From Roseiarcus sp036489975 (GTDB lineage Bacteria; Pseudomonadota; Alphaproteobacteria; Rhizobiales; Beijerinckiaceae): DNA of 64,000 nt. Below, piece by piece: positions 43,620 through 52,475 of the stretch. The notes under the pieces are model-generated. The model ran no database searches and was not told where the DNA came from. It saw only the letters and a list, made by a program, of their open reading frames with translations. Every line of letters starts with the position of its first letter. Position 1 is the stretch's first letter. The position numbers were made by a program, and so were the translations under genes. The stretch lies in the NCBI GenBank assembly GCA_036489975.1, contig DASXES010000071.1, positions 1 to 64,000 of the forward strand, read 5' to 3'.

Positions 43620-45926
43620 ATGAGGCCGACAAAATTCGGGGTAGGTCAAAGCATCAAGCGGGTCGAGGACGTCCGTCTGGTGAGCGGCCGGGGCAATTAC
43701 GCGTCCGACGCGGTCGACAATGCCGAACTCAAAGCGGTTTTTCTGCGCAGTCCCTATGGGCATGCAAAATTCCGCATTGACGATCTCGAAGCCGCGCGCG
43801 CGGCGCCCGGCGTCAGAGCCGTCTACGTCGCCAGCGATTTCACCGATCTCGGCGATCTGCCTTGCCTCGCTGCAGTCCCCAACGCAGATGGGTCGAAGAC
43901 GCCGCTGAAGCCCTATCCGGTGATGGCCGCCGGCGAAGCCCACCACGTTGGCGACATCGTCGCGATGGTGGTCGCCGACACGGCTCTGCAGGCGCGCGAC
44001 GCCGCCGAACTGATCGGCGTCACATGGGAGGACGCTCCCGCCGCCATCGACATGGAGGAGGCCATCCGGCCGGGAGCGGCGGTGGTCTTCGCCGGCGCGC
44101 CCGGCAACATCGCCTATGACACGCACATCGGCGACAAGGAAAAGACGGACGCCGCGTTTGCCGGCGCCGCGCAGACGGTTCAGATCCGGATCGTCAACCC
44201 CAGAGCCGTCGCGAACTATATGGAGCCGCGCTCCGCTGTCGGCGAGTACGATGCGCAATCCGGCCGGCTCACCCTCAACGCCGGCAGCCAGGGCGTCCAC
44301 ATCCTGCAGGGGCTCATCGCCAAGATCCTGAACGTCCCGAAGGAGAAGCTGCGCGTCGTCACCCAGGACGTGGGCGGCGGTTTCGGCACCAAAAACATGC
44401 TCTATCGAGAATATCCGCTCGTTCTCGAGGCGGCGCGACGGCTGGGGCGCTCGGTCGGCTGGCTCGCCGACCGCAGCGAACATTTCGTCGGCGACGCGCA
44501 GGGCCGCGACAACGTGACAACGGCCGAAATGGCGCTCGATTCCGAGGGCCGCTTTCTGGCGCTCAGGGTCGACATCCTTGGCAATCTCGGCGCCTATCTT
44601 TCGATGTTCGCGCCCTACATTCCCTGGCTTGGCGCCTCGATGGCGACCGGCTCCTACCATATCGACGCGCTCTATGCGCGCGTCCGCGGGGTCTACACCC
44701 ACACGGTTCCCGTCGACGCCTATCGGGGCGCCGGGCGGCCGGAGGCGGCCTATGTGCTCGAACGGCTGGTCGACGCCTGCGCGCGCAAACTCGCGATCGC
44801 GCCCGAAGAGCTGCGCGCGCGCAATTTCGTCAAGCCTGAACAGATGCCCTATCACACCCACACCGATCGTCATTACGACGTCGGCGATTTCGAGGGCGCG
44901 ATGCGCGCCTGCCTCGAGAAGGCCGATCGCACAGGATTCGCGCGCCGCCTCGATGACGCCAAGGCGCGGGGCAAAATCCGCGGTTTCGGGTTTGCGAGCT
45001 ACATCGAATGCACCGCCTGGGGAGAAGGCGAGGAAGGCTCGGTGAAACTCGAGCGCAATGGCGACTTCACCGTGCTCATCGGCACCCAGTCCACCGGACA
45101 GGGCCATGAGACGGCCTACGCCCAAATGGTCTCGCAATATCTCGACGTGCCGCTGGAGCGAATCAAAGTCGTTCAGGGCGACACCGACCGAATTCCGACC
45201 GGCAACGGGACCGGCGGCTCGCGATCGATCCCGATCGGCGCGGTGATGGTCAACCGCGCGTCGCAGACCCTGGCGGCTTCGCTGAAGGCGCTTGCGGCCG
45301 ACAAGCTCGAAGCTGCTGTCGCCGACCTCGAGATCACCGACGGCATGGTGCGCATCGCCGGCACCGATCGGGCCATCTCTTATGCCGAGATCGCGGCGCT
45401 CCCCGCGGCGACCGAGGCGAAACTGACCGCGACCGAGTCGTTTACGCCCCCGCATGCGACCTATCCGAACGGCACGCATGCCTGCGAGGTCGAGATCGAC
45501 CCGGCCACGGGGGAAACGGCGCTCGTGCGCTACACCGTCGTCGACGACTTCGGTTTCACTCTGAACCCCCTGTTGCTGGCGGGGCAGGTGCACGGCGGGA
45601 TCGCCCAGGGCGCCGGTCAGGCTCTGATGGAGCAGACCGTGTTCGATCGCGATGGCCAGTTGCTGACTGCAAGCTTCCTCGACTATTGCATGCCCCGCGC
45701 CGACAATCTGGTCGCGTTCGATTTTCAGACCCGCAACGTCCCCTCGACCACCAATCCGATGGGGCTCAAGGGCGCAGGGGAAGCAGGCTCGATCGGCTCG
45801 ACGCCGGCGGTGATGAACGCGGTCGCCGACGCGCTCTGGCGCGCCTATCGCATCGAGCACATCGACATGCCGGCGACTCCGTTCGCCGTGCACAGCGCGA
45901 TCAAGCGCTCGCATGCTCACGCGTAG
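43620..45926 (+). CDS. Molybdenum hydroxylase large subunit, form II CoxL-like
   Basis: A 768-residue protein of the xanthine oxidase/carbon monoxide dehydrogenase large-subunit family: an N-terminal a/b hammerhead (about 1-140), then the Mo-binding domains, with the GGGFGTK motif. The active-site loop reads AYRGAGR (367-373), the signature of form II CoxL, rather than AYXCSFR of true CO dehydrogenases. The catalytic glutamate is Glu721 in KGAGEAGS. Substrate is unknown; form II enzymes act on varied aldehydes, purines or N-heterocycles. No medium (FAD) or small ([2Fe-2S]) subunit gene is adjacent. GAGGGAA precedes the start; an in-frame ATG at 43578 is less likely. Confidence 0.88.
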   Translation: MRPTKFGVGQSIKRVEDVRLVSGRGNYASDAVDNAELKAVFLRSPYGHAKFRIDDLEAARAAPGVRAVYVASDFTDLGDLPCLAAVPNADGSKTPLKPYPVMAAGEAHHVGDIVAMVVADTALQARDAAELIGVTWEDAPAAIDMEEAIRPGAAVVFAGAPGNIAYDTHIGDKEKTDAAFAGAAQTVQIRIVNPRAVANYMEPRSAVGEYDAQSGRLTLNAGSQGVHILQGLIAKILNVPKEKLRVVTQDVGGGFGTKNMLYREYPLVLEAARRLGRSVGWLADRSEHFVGDAQGRDNVTTAEMALDSEGRFLALRVDILGNLGAYLSMFAPYIPWLGASMATGSYHIDALYARVRGVYTHTVPVDAYRGAGRPEAAYVLERLVDACARKLAIAPEELRARNFVKPEQMPYHTHTDRHYDVGDFEGAMRACLEKADRTGFARRLDDAKARGKIRGFGFASYIECTAWGEGEEGSVKLERNGDFTVLIGTQSTGQGHETAYAQMVSQYLDVPLERIKVVQGDTDRIPTGNGTGGSRSIPIGAVMVNRASQTLAASLKALAADKLEAAVADLEITDGMVRIAGTDRAISYAEIAALPAATEAKLTATESFTPPHATYPNGTHACEVEIDPATGETALVRYTVVDDFGFTLNPLLLAGQVHGGIAQGAGQALMEQTVFDRDGQLLTASFLDYCMPRADNLVAFDFQTRNVPSTTNPMGLKGAGEAGSIGSTPAVMNAVADALWRAYRIEHIDMPATPFAVHSAIKRSHAHA

Positions 45927-46239
45927 CGTGAGCGGGTTCGGCGCGTCGGCGCGATGAGGCCGATGATCAAGATCGCGTGATCTGAGGGCGCGTCGAGCGA
46001 TTGCGCGATGCGCCCGGATCGATCTTGCCCGCGGCGATCCGCTGGGCCTTGGGCGAGCCTCGCCGCCCGCAAGGCCTCCTCGTCGCCCGTGATTCGCCCT
46101 GTAATTTGCGCCTGCGCCAAGGCCCGTGACTCAAGAGCAGACGGCGCCCGTTTAAAGCGGATTTGCGCTTCGTCTGGCGGCTTGCGCCGGCTCGAGGCGG
46201 TGCTAGACTGTCCAGTCTGGCGAGTGAAGATGGAGGGAC
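45927..46239. other. Intergenic region after the CoxL-like gene
   Basis: About 313 bases with no supported gene. It includes a TGATCAAGATCGCGTGATC segment (45963-45981) that is partly palindromic. No promoter or terminator could be assigned. Confidence 0.25.
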
Positions 46240-46437
46240 ATGATGCGCTCTAAGCTTTTGAAACTCGCGTTGGGCTGCGGATTCGCGGCCGCGTTTATAG
46301 CCCCGGCGTTGGCCTGCGATTTCCATGCGACGTCGGCGCAGAATGAGCAGACGACAGCCCAGTCGCAGCAGCAAACGACGCCCGACACGCCTCAGACCGC
46401 CGAGTCGCAGCCGTCGCCGGACACCGGCTCGAACTAA
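46240..46437 (+). CDS. Small secreted Gln/Thr/Pro-rich protein
   Basis: A 65-residue product. It has a clear signal peptide (LLKLALGCGFAAAFIAPALA, cleavage likely before CDFHA) and a mature part of about 38 residues rich in Gln, Thr, Ser and Pro, so probably disordered. Two adjacent ATGs (46240, 46243) follow GGAGGGA. A single cysteine lies at the beginning of the mature part, which could make it a lipoprotein with an atypical lipobox. Function unknown. Confidence 0.5.
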   Translation: MMRSKLLKLALGCGFAAAFIAPALACDFHATSAQNEQTTAQSQQQTTPDTPQTAESQPSPDTGSN

Positions 46438-46551
46438 CTGCGGGGCTATTGGTCGGGTTTGACAAAATCCGCGCCGCGGCTCGCTCCGGGCGGCGCGGAT
46501 CAATCTTGTGTCGGCGCGAAGTGTGACGCGCCGCCGCCGTGGTTCGCGACC

Positions 46552-47349
46552 TCACAAGTCTTCCAGCGTCAGTTCGCCTCGCATGACGATGTTGCCGGAC
46601 GTCAACCCGCAGTCGACCGGCAGGGCCACGCCGGTGATCGCCGCGGCCGCGTCGGAAGCGAGAAAGCCGACCGCTCTTGCGACGTCATCCGGTTCCACGA
46701 TTCGGCCAAGCGGATACCAGCGCCGCAGCTTTTCGAGGACGCTCGGATCCTTGGCGGCGCGTTTCTCCCAGAGCGGCGTGCGGACGGTGCCCGGCAAAAC
46801 GATATTGGCGCGGATTCCATAGCGGCCATATTCCTGAGCGAGCGAGCGGGTGAGCGAGATCATCGCCGCCTTCGCCGCGCTATAGGCAGGATCGCCAAGC
46901 GCGCTTAAGCCGTTGACGGAGCCGATGTTGACGATGGCCCCGCCGCGTGTCGCCACCATGCCCGGGATAACGGCATGCGCGCAATAATAGGCGCTGCTCG
47001 CGTTGCCCTCAATCTCGTGGCGCCAGCCGGCCGGATCGGTGCGGGCAAAAGTCCGGTGCGCAGACCCGCCCGCGTTGTTGACGAGAACGTCGACGGGGCC
47101 GAGGGCCTTGGCCAGCGCAGCGAAGGCGCGATCGACCTCAGCTGTTTCGCTGATATCGGCGATGATCGAGAAGACCGCCTTTGCCGGCGCGTTGAGTTCG
47201 GACGCCAGCGTCTCCACGCTCGGCTTCCTGTCGATCGCGGCGATCCTTGCGCCCTCGGCGATGAAGTAGCGGCAGAGGCTCAAGCCCACGCCGCCGGCGG
47301 CGCCGGTGATTGCGACCACCTTGCCTTGAAACGTAATCTGGCCTGTCAC
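46552..47349 (-). CDS. Short-chain dehydrogenase/reductase
   Basis: A 265-residue classical SDR with TGAAGGVGLSLCRYF, NNAGGSAH, the catalytic YSAAKAA and VLPGTVRTPLW. It prefers NAD or NADP by the acidic residue region AAIDRKPS. The GTG start at 47349 overlaps the stop of the upstream permease gene as GTGA, so it belongs to the ABC transporter operon and probably acts on the imported compound or a derivative, as the usual substrate is a secondary alcohol of a sugar. Confidence 0.88.
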   Translation of the reverse strand: MTGQITFQGKVVAITGAAGGVGLSLCRYFIAEGARIAAIDRKPSVETLASELNAPAKAVFSIIADISETAEVDRAFAALAKALGPVDVLVNNAGGSAHRTFARTDPAGWRHEIEGNASSAYYCAHAVIPGMVATRGGAIVNIGSVNGLSALGDPAYSAAKAAMISLTRSLAQEYGRYGIRANIVLPGTVRTPLWEKRAAKDPSVLEKLRRWYPLGRIVEPDDVARAVGFLASDAAAAITGVALPVDCGLTSGNIVMRGELTLEDL

Positions 47350-48227
47350 CCTTTCAACGCCCCTTCCAGAAGTCCTTTGAAGAACAGCCTTTGAGCGAAG
47401 GTGAAGGCGATAATCCCCGGAGTCACGACAATCACGTAGACCGCGGCCAGATTGGGCCACGCCCATTGTCCCTGTCCGCCCTGGGCGGCGGCGAGGACGA
47501 CGGGCATGGTGCGCTTAGCCTCGTCGTCGATAAGGGTCAGGCACAAGAGATACTCGCCCCAGGCCGCGACAAAATTGACGATGAAGATGACGACCAGGCC
47601 GTTGCGCACCATCGGCAGGCCGACCTCCCACAGCGCCCGCCAGTGGCCGGCCCCATCGATCCTCGCCGATTCGAACATCTCATGAGGCACGAGCTGGAAC
47701 ATGCTGCGCATGATCAGGATGCTGATCGCAAGCTGCAGCGTGATGTATGGCAGGATGAGGCCGCTCGTGTGGTTGATGAGGCCGAGCCAATGCTGCGTCT
47801 CGTAGATGCTGATGATCGAGACGACGCGCACCGGGAAATAGAGCGAGACGAGCAAGGCCGTCACCACGAGCCCCGCGCCGATGGGCTTGATATGCACGAG
47901 CGCGTAACCCGCGAGCACAGCGCAGGTCGTGGTGAGCAGCACGGTCGCGGCCGTGACGTAGATGCTGTTGAACAGGTTGATCGGCAGCGTCGCGATGTGC
48001 TGGAAGACGAAGCCATAATGGGTGAAATCGAAACGCTTCGGCCAGAAATCACCGCGCGCCGCGTCGGGCAGCGATTTGACCGACAGCATCAGAACCCAGG
48101 CGAGCGGCAGCACGATGATGAGATTGAACAGGTTGATCACCACATGGCGAAGCGCCGAGCCCCCGGCCGACGAGGCACCCTCGTCCCTGAGATTGGTGAT
48201 CTCGGCATGATCGGCTTCGAGCGTCAT
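47346..48227 (-). CDS. Carbohydrate ABC transporter permease, MalG type
   Basis: A 293-residue permease with six predicted membrane helices. The EAA loop that contacts the ATPase reads ESARIDGAGHWRALWEVGLP. It carries an N-terminal cytoplasmic extension with a Glu/Asp-rich start. It follows the MalF-type gene by two bases and precedes the SDR with a four-base overlap. The long open frame extending upstream over the partner gene is a shadow. Substrate probably a sugar or polyol conjugate. Confidence 0.9.
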   Translation of the reverse strand: MTLEADHAEITNLRDEGASSAGGSALRHVVINLFNLIIVLPLAWVLMLSVKSLPDAARGDFWPKRFDFTHYGFVFQHIATLPINLFNSIYVTAATVLLTTTCAVLAGYALVHIKPIGAGLVVTALLVSLYFPVRVVSIISIYETQHWLGLINHTSGLILPYITLQLAISILIMRSMFQLVPHEMFESARIDGAGHWRALWEVGLPMVRNGLVVIFIVNFVAAWGEYLLCLTLIDDEAKRTMPVVLAAAQGGQGQWAWPNLAAVYVIVVTPGIIAFTFAQRLFFKGLLEGALKG

Positions 48228-48229
48228 CC

Positions 48230-49186
48230 TCAACCCTTCGGACGGAAGACCCAGATGAGCCCCGCCATGACAAACATCATCGCGATCGCGCCGATCATGC
48301 CGATGGCGGCTGCGTAGCCCTGGCGCCAGAGCCCGGTCTTGAACGCCTGGTCGTACATGAACATCGTCCAGGTGTAGGTGGGCGACGCGCGGTTGAAACC
48401 GCCGAAGATGAGATATTCGTCGATCACCGCCATCGCCGAGCCGAAGCGCAGCACGACGAGGATCATCATGATCGGGGCGAGCTGCGGACGTGTCACATGC
48501 CAGAACACCTGCCACTCGCCGGCGCCGTCGATGCGCGCGGCGTCCGGCAGCTCCTTCGGGATCGCCGCAAGGCCCGCGATGAAGAAGATCGTGTGGTAGC
48601 CGAGGCCCCACCAGATTTCCATGATCGCGATCGCCGGCAGGGTGAGCGCGGTTCCGCCAAGCCATTGCGGCGCGTTTTGCAGCGTGAACAGTCCAAACAC
48701 GTTGACGAGCAGGTGGTTGATTGGCCCGCTCTGGTAATTGTACATCCACTTCCACAGGACAAAGATCAGCGTGCTCGGAATCACCGCCGGAATGAGCAGG
48801 ATGACGCGGTAGAGCGTGGCGAGGCGCTGGTTTCCGACCCGGTCGACGAGGATCGCGAGAAGCAGGGGAAGGATGATCGTTCCGGGCAGGAACATGATGG
48901 TGAACAGCGCCGCCCGCCCGAGGCTCGCCCACATCAGCGGGTCCTGAAGCGCCTGAGCGTAATTGGCGAACCCGACCCATTGCGCGGGCTTGTCCGACAG
49001 GAATTCGAAGTTGGTGAAGCTCAGCCACAGGACCCGGACGATCGGCCAGACCTGATAGCCGACGAAGAAGATGATCGCCGGCGCCAGGAACAGCCAGTCG
49101 CCCAGGCCCTTCCGCACCGCATCGACCGGCCCCTCCGCCACCCGCCCGGCGAGTTCATTCTTGCTGTCTAAGATCGCCTGCGCCAT
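48230..49186 (-). CDS. Carbohydrate ABC transporter permease, MalF type
   Basis: A 318-residue permease with six membrane helices and the EAA loop DAARIDGAGEWQVFWHVTRP. Paired with the downstream MalG-type gene. It is separated from the upstream binding-protein gene by 80 bases containing a strong hairpin. The ATPase for this importer is probably the UgpC/MalK-type gene at 53.5 kb. Confidence 0.9.
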   Translation of the reverse strand: MAQAILDSKNELAGRVAEGPVDAVRKGLGDWLFLAPAIIFFVGYQVWPIVRVLWLSFTNFEFLSDKPAQWVGFANYAQALQDPLMWASLGRAALFTIMFLPGTIILPLLLAILVDRVGNQRLATLYRVILLIPAVIPSTLIFVLWKWMYNYQSGPINHLLVNVFGLFTLQNAPQWLGGTALTLPAIAIMEIWWGLGYHTIFFIAGLAAIPKELPDAARIDGAGEWQVFWHVTRPQLAPIMMILVVLRFGSAMAVIDEYLIFGGFNRASPTYTWTMFMYDQAFKTGLWRQGYAAAIGMIGAIAMMFVMAGLIWVFRPKG

Positions 49187-49233
49187 TCACATCCAACACG
49201 TCGAGCCGCCTTCGCGCAAAAGGCCGGTGGGAA

Positions 49234-49257
49234 GCGGGCGGCCAAAGGGCCGCCCGC
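49234..49257. promoter_or_regulatory. Intergenic hairpin between the binding-protein and permease genes
   Basis: GCGGGCGGCC (49234-49243) and GGCCGCCCGC (49248-49257) form a perfect 10-base stem with a four-base loop AAAG. Such hairpins at this place often protect the upstream binding-protein mRNA and lower permease expression. No U-run follows. Confidence 0.6.
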
Positions 49258-49266
49258 CCCGGGCGG

Positions 49267-50643
49267 TCAGCCCTTCTTGATCTCGGCCTGCACCGCTTCC
49301 TTCACTTTGGTCATTGCGACCTTCGGATCCGGCTCCTGGCCTTTGAGATAGGTCTCCCAGATCGGCTTGCCGATGACGAACTGCTGCAGCCCGAAAAGAT
49401 TGTTGTCGATCGCCTTGGCGCGATCGAGCTGGCTGCGGACCAGCCCGACGAAGGGCGGCATCCAGTCGGGCTTCTTCGCGTCCCAGTCGGCGTAGATCGA
49501 CTTGTAAGGCGGAAGCTGACCGGGATGGACGCCCGGCGTGCCGACGATCGAATCCTTCCAGATCTGCTGATCATAGGTCAGCGCCTTGATGTACTCGGCG
49601 GCCTTCTCTTTGTTCTGCCCGTACTTGAACAAGGCGCAGCCCGTGGTCCAGAACACGGTCGAGCCCTCGCCATTGGTGAACTTCGGCAAGGGCCCAAGAT
49701 GCAGGAGCTTCGGATCGTCCCAGCTTGCGGCCATCCGCAGAGGCGAGTTGAAATACTTGAAATAGAGGCCGACGCGCTGCGCCTGGAAGGCGATTTCGTC
49801 TGTCGTCGAGTTGACGCCGGCGTCGGAGGAGCCTTCGAGCAGGATGTCGGGATTGGAATAGGCCATGATCTGCTTCATCAGCTTCAAGGCTTCGATGGCT
49901 GGGTCGCTGGTGAAGTCGAACAAGCCGTCGGTGTAGACTTTGGTGCTCATGCTGTGGGTGACCGGCACGAGCGAACGCCAGCCGTGGGCGTCGAAAGTGG
50001 CGCCCCAGGGCGCAGCCTTCGAATCCACAATCTTTTTCGAGCTCACGAGGAACTCGTCCCATGTCGCGGGCGCAGCGTCGGGCACGCCAGCCTTGCTGGT
50101 GATGCCCGAATGCCAGGCCGAGCCGATGACGTCGAGGAGGAACGGCCAGCTGTATAATTTGCCATCAACGCTGCATTCCGCCCGGATCGACGGAATGATG
50201 TCGTCGATCACTTCCTTTGGGATGTAGTTGTCCCACGGCTCGATCACGCCGGCCTTGATGAAGGCCGTCATTTCAATGAACGGCGTCTGGCCGACATAGA
50301 CGTCCCACGTGCTTTGCTTGTTCTTGGCCTCGGCGACAAATCGCTCGATCCCGAAGCCTTCGACCGGGGCGATCTGGTAGTTGATGCCCGGGAACCTCTT
50401 GTTCACCTCCGGGATCGCCGGATGCAGGTCCTGAATCCACTGATAGAAGGTCGGGGTCAGCGGACGGCTGTCGGCGGCGAACGCGGACTCGATGCCCGAT
50501 CTCGCGACCGCGCCGACCCCGGCGGCCCCTAGGCCCGTGAGAAGGCTGCGGGTGAGGAAGTCGCGCCTGTCGATGCGCCCTGCTGCGAGTTCGCGGCGCG
50601 CGACCTCCCGAAAGAGCTGCTCTTGTTCACTGCGTCCACTCAT
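49267..50643 (-). CDS. Extracellular substrate-binding protein of a carbohydrate ABC transporter, Tat-exported
   Basis: A 458-residue family 1 binding protein. The N-terminus is unusual for this class: a 25-residue charged lead, then a twin-arginine signal (DRRDFLTRSLLTGLGAAG with Arg26-Arg27) and a cleavage region near AFAADS, pointing to Tat export. The mature part shows the alternating pattern of maltose-type binding proteins (YVGQTPFIEMTAF, NNYIPKE-like hinge, TTGCALFKYGQNKEKAAEY). GGGAGG precedes ATG 50643. It heads the unit binding protein-MalF-MalG-SDR. Confidence 0.9.
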   Translation of the reverse strand: MSGRSEQEQLFREVARRELAAGRIDRRDFLTRSLLTGLGAAGVGAVARSGIESAFAADSRPLTPTFYQWIQDLHPAIPEVNKRFPGINYQIAPVEGFGIERFVAEAKNKQSTWDVYVGQTPFIEMTAFIKAGVIEPWDNYIPKEVIDDIIPSIRAECSVDGKLYSWPFLLDVIGSAWHSGITSKAGVPDAAPATWDEFLVSSKKIVDSKAAPWGATFDAHGWRSLVPVTHSMSTKVYTDGLFDFTSDPAIEALKLMKQIMAYSNPDILLEGSSDAGVNSTTDEIAFQAQRVGLYFKYFNSPLRMAASWDDPKLLHLGPLPKFTNGEGSTVFWTTGCALFKYGQNKEKAAEYIKALTYDQQIWKDSIVGTPGVHPGQLPPYKSIYADWDAKKPDWMPPFVGLVRSQLDRAKAIDNNLFGLQQFVIGKPIWETYLKGQEPDPKVAMTKVKEAVQAEIKKG

Positions 50644-50852
50644 CTCTGACCTCCCAATGTGTCCCGGTCCCAAGCGGCGTGAGCAAAAAGCGCGCCATGC
50701 GTGGGCCGGCGGTTTGTAGCGCCCCGAGGCGAGCATAATTGGCCTGGAAAAGGCGCATAAGTCAAAGTGTTCAATTACCGGGCGTCGATGCTTTGCAAAT
50801 GCGCGCCGCCCGCTAAAACGAATACGCGACAAGAGCGAGAGGGACCGAGGCC
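50644..50852. promoter_or_regulatory. Divergent promoter region of the catabolic island
   Basis: A 209-base gap between the binding-protein gene (minus) and the SDR gene (plus). No regulator gene is next to it. It contains an AT-richer segment (50735-50780, CATAATTGGCC to TCAATTACCGG) suitable for promoters, but no sure boxes. Confidence 0.3.
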
Positions 50853-51632
50853 GTGACTGTGCTCGACCAATTCCGGCTGGACGGCAAACGCATTCTGGTC
50901 ACTGGCGGCAGCCGCGGGTTTGGCCGGGCGATAGCGCTCGCGGCGGCGGAGGCGGGCGCCGACGTCGTGCTTGTCGCGCGCGATCCGGACGCGCTGGCCC
51001 GAACCGCGCAGGAGGTGCGTGACCGCGGACGCGAAGCGCGGACCTATCCGGCGGATGTCGGAGATCCCACGGCTTGCGAGGATCTGTGCCGGCGCGTGCT
51101 CGCCGAAGCGCCGCCGATTGATATTCTCGTCAACAATGTGGGCGGGCGCAGTGTCGATGCGCCGATCGAGACGGCCGACCTTGCGACGTGGCGACGATTG
51201 ATCGACCTCAACCTCACCCATTGCTTCATCTGCACCAAGATGATTGGCGGCGCGATGCTGTCGCGCGGGGAGGGACGGGTCATCAATATCGCTTCGATCA
51301 GCGGCCTCATCGCCAATCGCGGCATTGGCGGGCGCCACTATGAGACGGCGAAGGCGGCGGTCATCCATTTCACCCGAGCGACCGCCGCCGACTGGGCGGG
51401 GCGGGGCGTCACCGTAAACGCCATCTGTCCCGGCCTCTTCATGACCGAGCCGAACCAGGCCTGGGCGAAAAAAAATCCGCAGGTGATCGAGACGTTCGTG
51501 CGCGCAATTCCGATGGGCCGCGCCGGCGATCCTCAGGAAATCGGGCCGCTTGCGGTCTATCTCGCTTCGCCCGCGTCGGGCTATGTCACCGGCGCCGCCT
51601 TCGTGATCGACGGCGGTTATACCTTGTGGTGA
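50853..51632 (+). CDS. Short-chain dehydrogenase/reductase, gluconate 5-dehydrogenase-like
   Basis: A 259-residue classical SDR. NAD(P) motif TGGSRGFGRAIAL, NNVGGR, serine in NIASISGL, and a catalytic tyrosine in HYETAKAA. The final DGGYTLW is typical. It starts with GTG and diverges from the binding-protein gene. Relatives oxidise sugar acids and polyols. Fits a sugar-derived substrate for the island; the exact one is unknown. Confidence 0.88.
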   Translation: MTVLDQFRLDGKRILVTGGSRGFGRAIALAAAEAGADVVLVARDPDALARTAQEVRDRGREARTYPADVGDPTACEDLCRRVLAEAPPIDILVNNVGGRSVDAPIETADLATWRRLIDLNLTHCFICTKMIGGAMLSRGEGRVINIASISGLIANRGIGGRHYETAKAAVIHFTRATAADWAGRGVTVNAICPGLFMTEPNQAWAKKNPQVIETFVRAIPMGRAGDPQEIGPLAVYLASPASGYVTGAAFVIDGGYTLW

Positions 51633-51644
51633 ACGGGGGCTGCC

Positions 51645-52382
51645 TCAGCGGGAGGCCCCAGCGATGACAGCGCGGACCGAAGCTGCGGAGGTGTCGAGCC
51701 GGTCATATTCCGGCGGTCTCAGTTCGCCGCCCATGAACACATGCGCTCGGCGAAACCGCATGCCGCTCGCGATGGGTTCGAGCGCGGCAAAATGAACCTC
51801 GCGAGGTGTGGCCGCATCGAGGATTCTGTCGATGTTGCGCGCCGTGATTCCGCCGCCCGGCATCACGATGATTCGGTCGCCCCCGCGCTCAATGAGTTTA
51901 ACGATGAGCGGCAGCCCCTCGAGAACGCTCGCCTCCTGGCCCGAGGTCAACACGCGATCCGCGCCCAGCTCAATCAGGGTTTCGAGCGCCCGGAACGGAT
52001 CGGGAGTCATGTCAAAGGCCCTGTGAAAGGTTACGGAAAGCGGCCGGGCGAGCGCAATCAGTTCCCGTGTTCGCGCGACGTCGATTTCACCGGCCGCGCT
52101 CAGGAGGCCGATGACCACGCCGTCGGCGCCCTCAGCTTTGGCCGTCTCGATATCCGATCGCATGATCGCGAACTCGTCGTCATCGAACAGAAAGTCGCCG
52201 CCGCGCGGTCGGATCATCACATTGAGGCCAATCCCTGCAATGGTCCTCGCCTGATGGATCATCCCGCGGCTTGGCGTAATCCCTCCCTCCAGGAGATCGG
52301 CGCACAGCTCGACCCGGTCCGCTCCCGCAGCCTTGGCGGCGCGCACGCCGGCGACCGAATCGACACATATCTCAAAGATCAT
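51645..52382 (-). CDS. CutC family protein
   Basis: A 245-residue TIM-barrel of the CutC family: EICVDSVAG, RVELCADLLEGGITPS, IRPRGGDF, VTFHRAFDM and MPGGGITARNI. CutC was named for copper homeostasis in E. coli, but that role is disputed and the active site resembles sugar-processing barrels. Its repeated occurrence with amino-sugar and sugar-acid genes suggests a metabolic role. It lies on the minus strand between an SDR and a Gfo/Idh/MocA gene, convergent to the former. Confidence 0.88.
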   Translation of the reverse strand: MIFEICVDSVAGVRAAKAAGADRVELCADLLEGGITPSRGMIHQARTIAGIGLNVMIRPRGGDFLFDDDEFAIMRSDIETAKAEGADGVVIGLLSAAGEIDVARTRELIALARPLSVTFHRAFDMTPDPFRALETLIELGADRVLTSGQEASVLEGLPLIVKLIERGGDRIIVMPGGGITARNIDRILDAATPREVHFAALEPIASGMRFRRAHVFMGGELRPPEYDRLDTSAASVRAVIAGASR

Positions 52383-52475
52383 TGTGACTCTCTCGCTCGT
52401 CCAATCGCGCGTTGCAAAACGCGTGGGTTAAGAAGCTAGAATGAGCGCCTCGCTTCGCATCGCTCAAGGTCCTTC

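Noticed and set aside
43593..45920. 775-codon open frame on the minus strand opposite the CoxL-like gene
   Set aside because: It mirrors the whole CoxL-like gene in a codon-biased GC-rich region; its translation is Arg/Asp/His-rich with no domain, while the plus strand has clear motifs.
43620..45926. True carbon monoxide dehydrogenase (coxL form I)
   Set aside because: The active-site loop is AYRGAGR, not AYXCSFR, and coxM/coxS are absent.
51645..52382. Copper-resistance locus based on CutC plus Sco
   Set aside because: The two genes are 46 kb apart, and CutC here is surrounded by sugar-type enzymes rather than copper genes.
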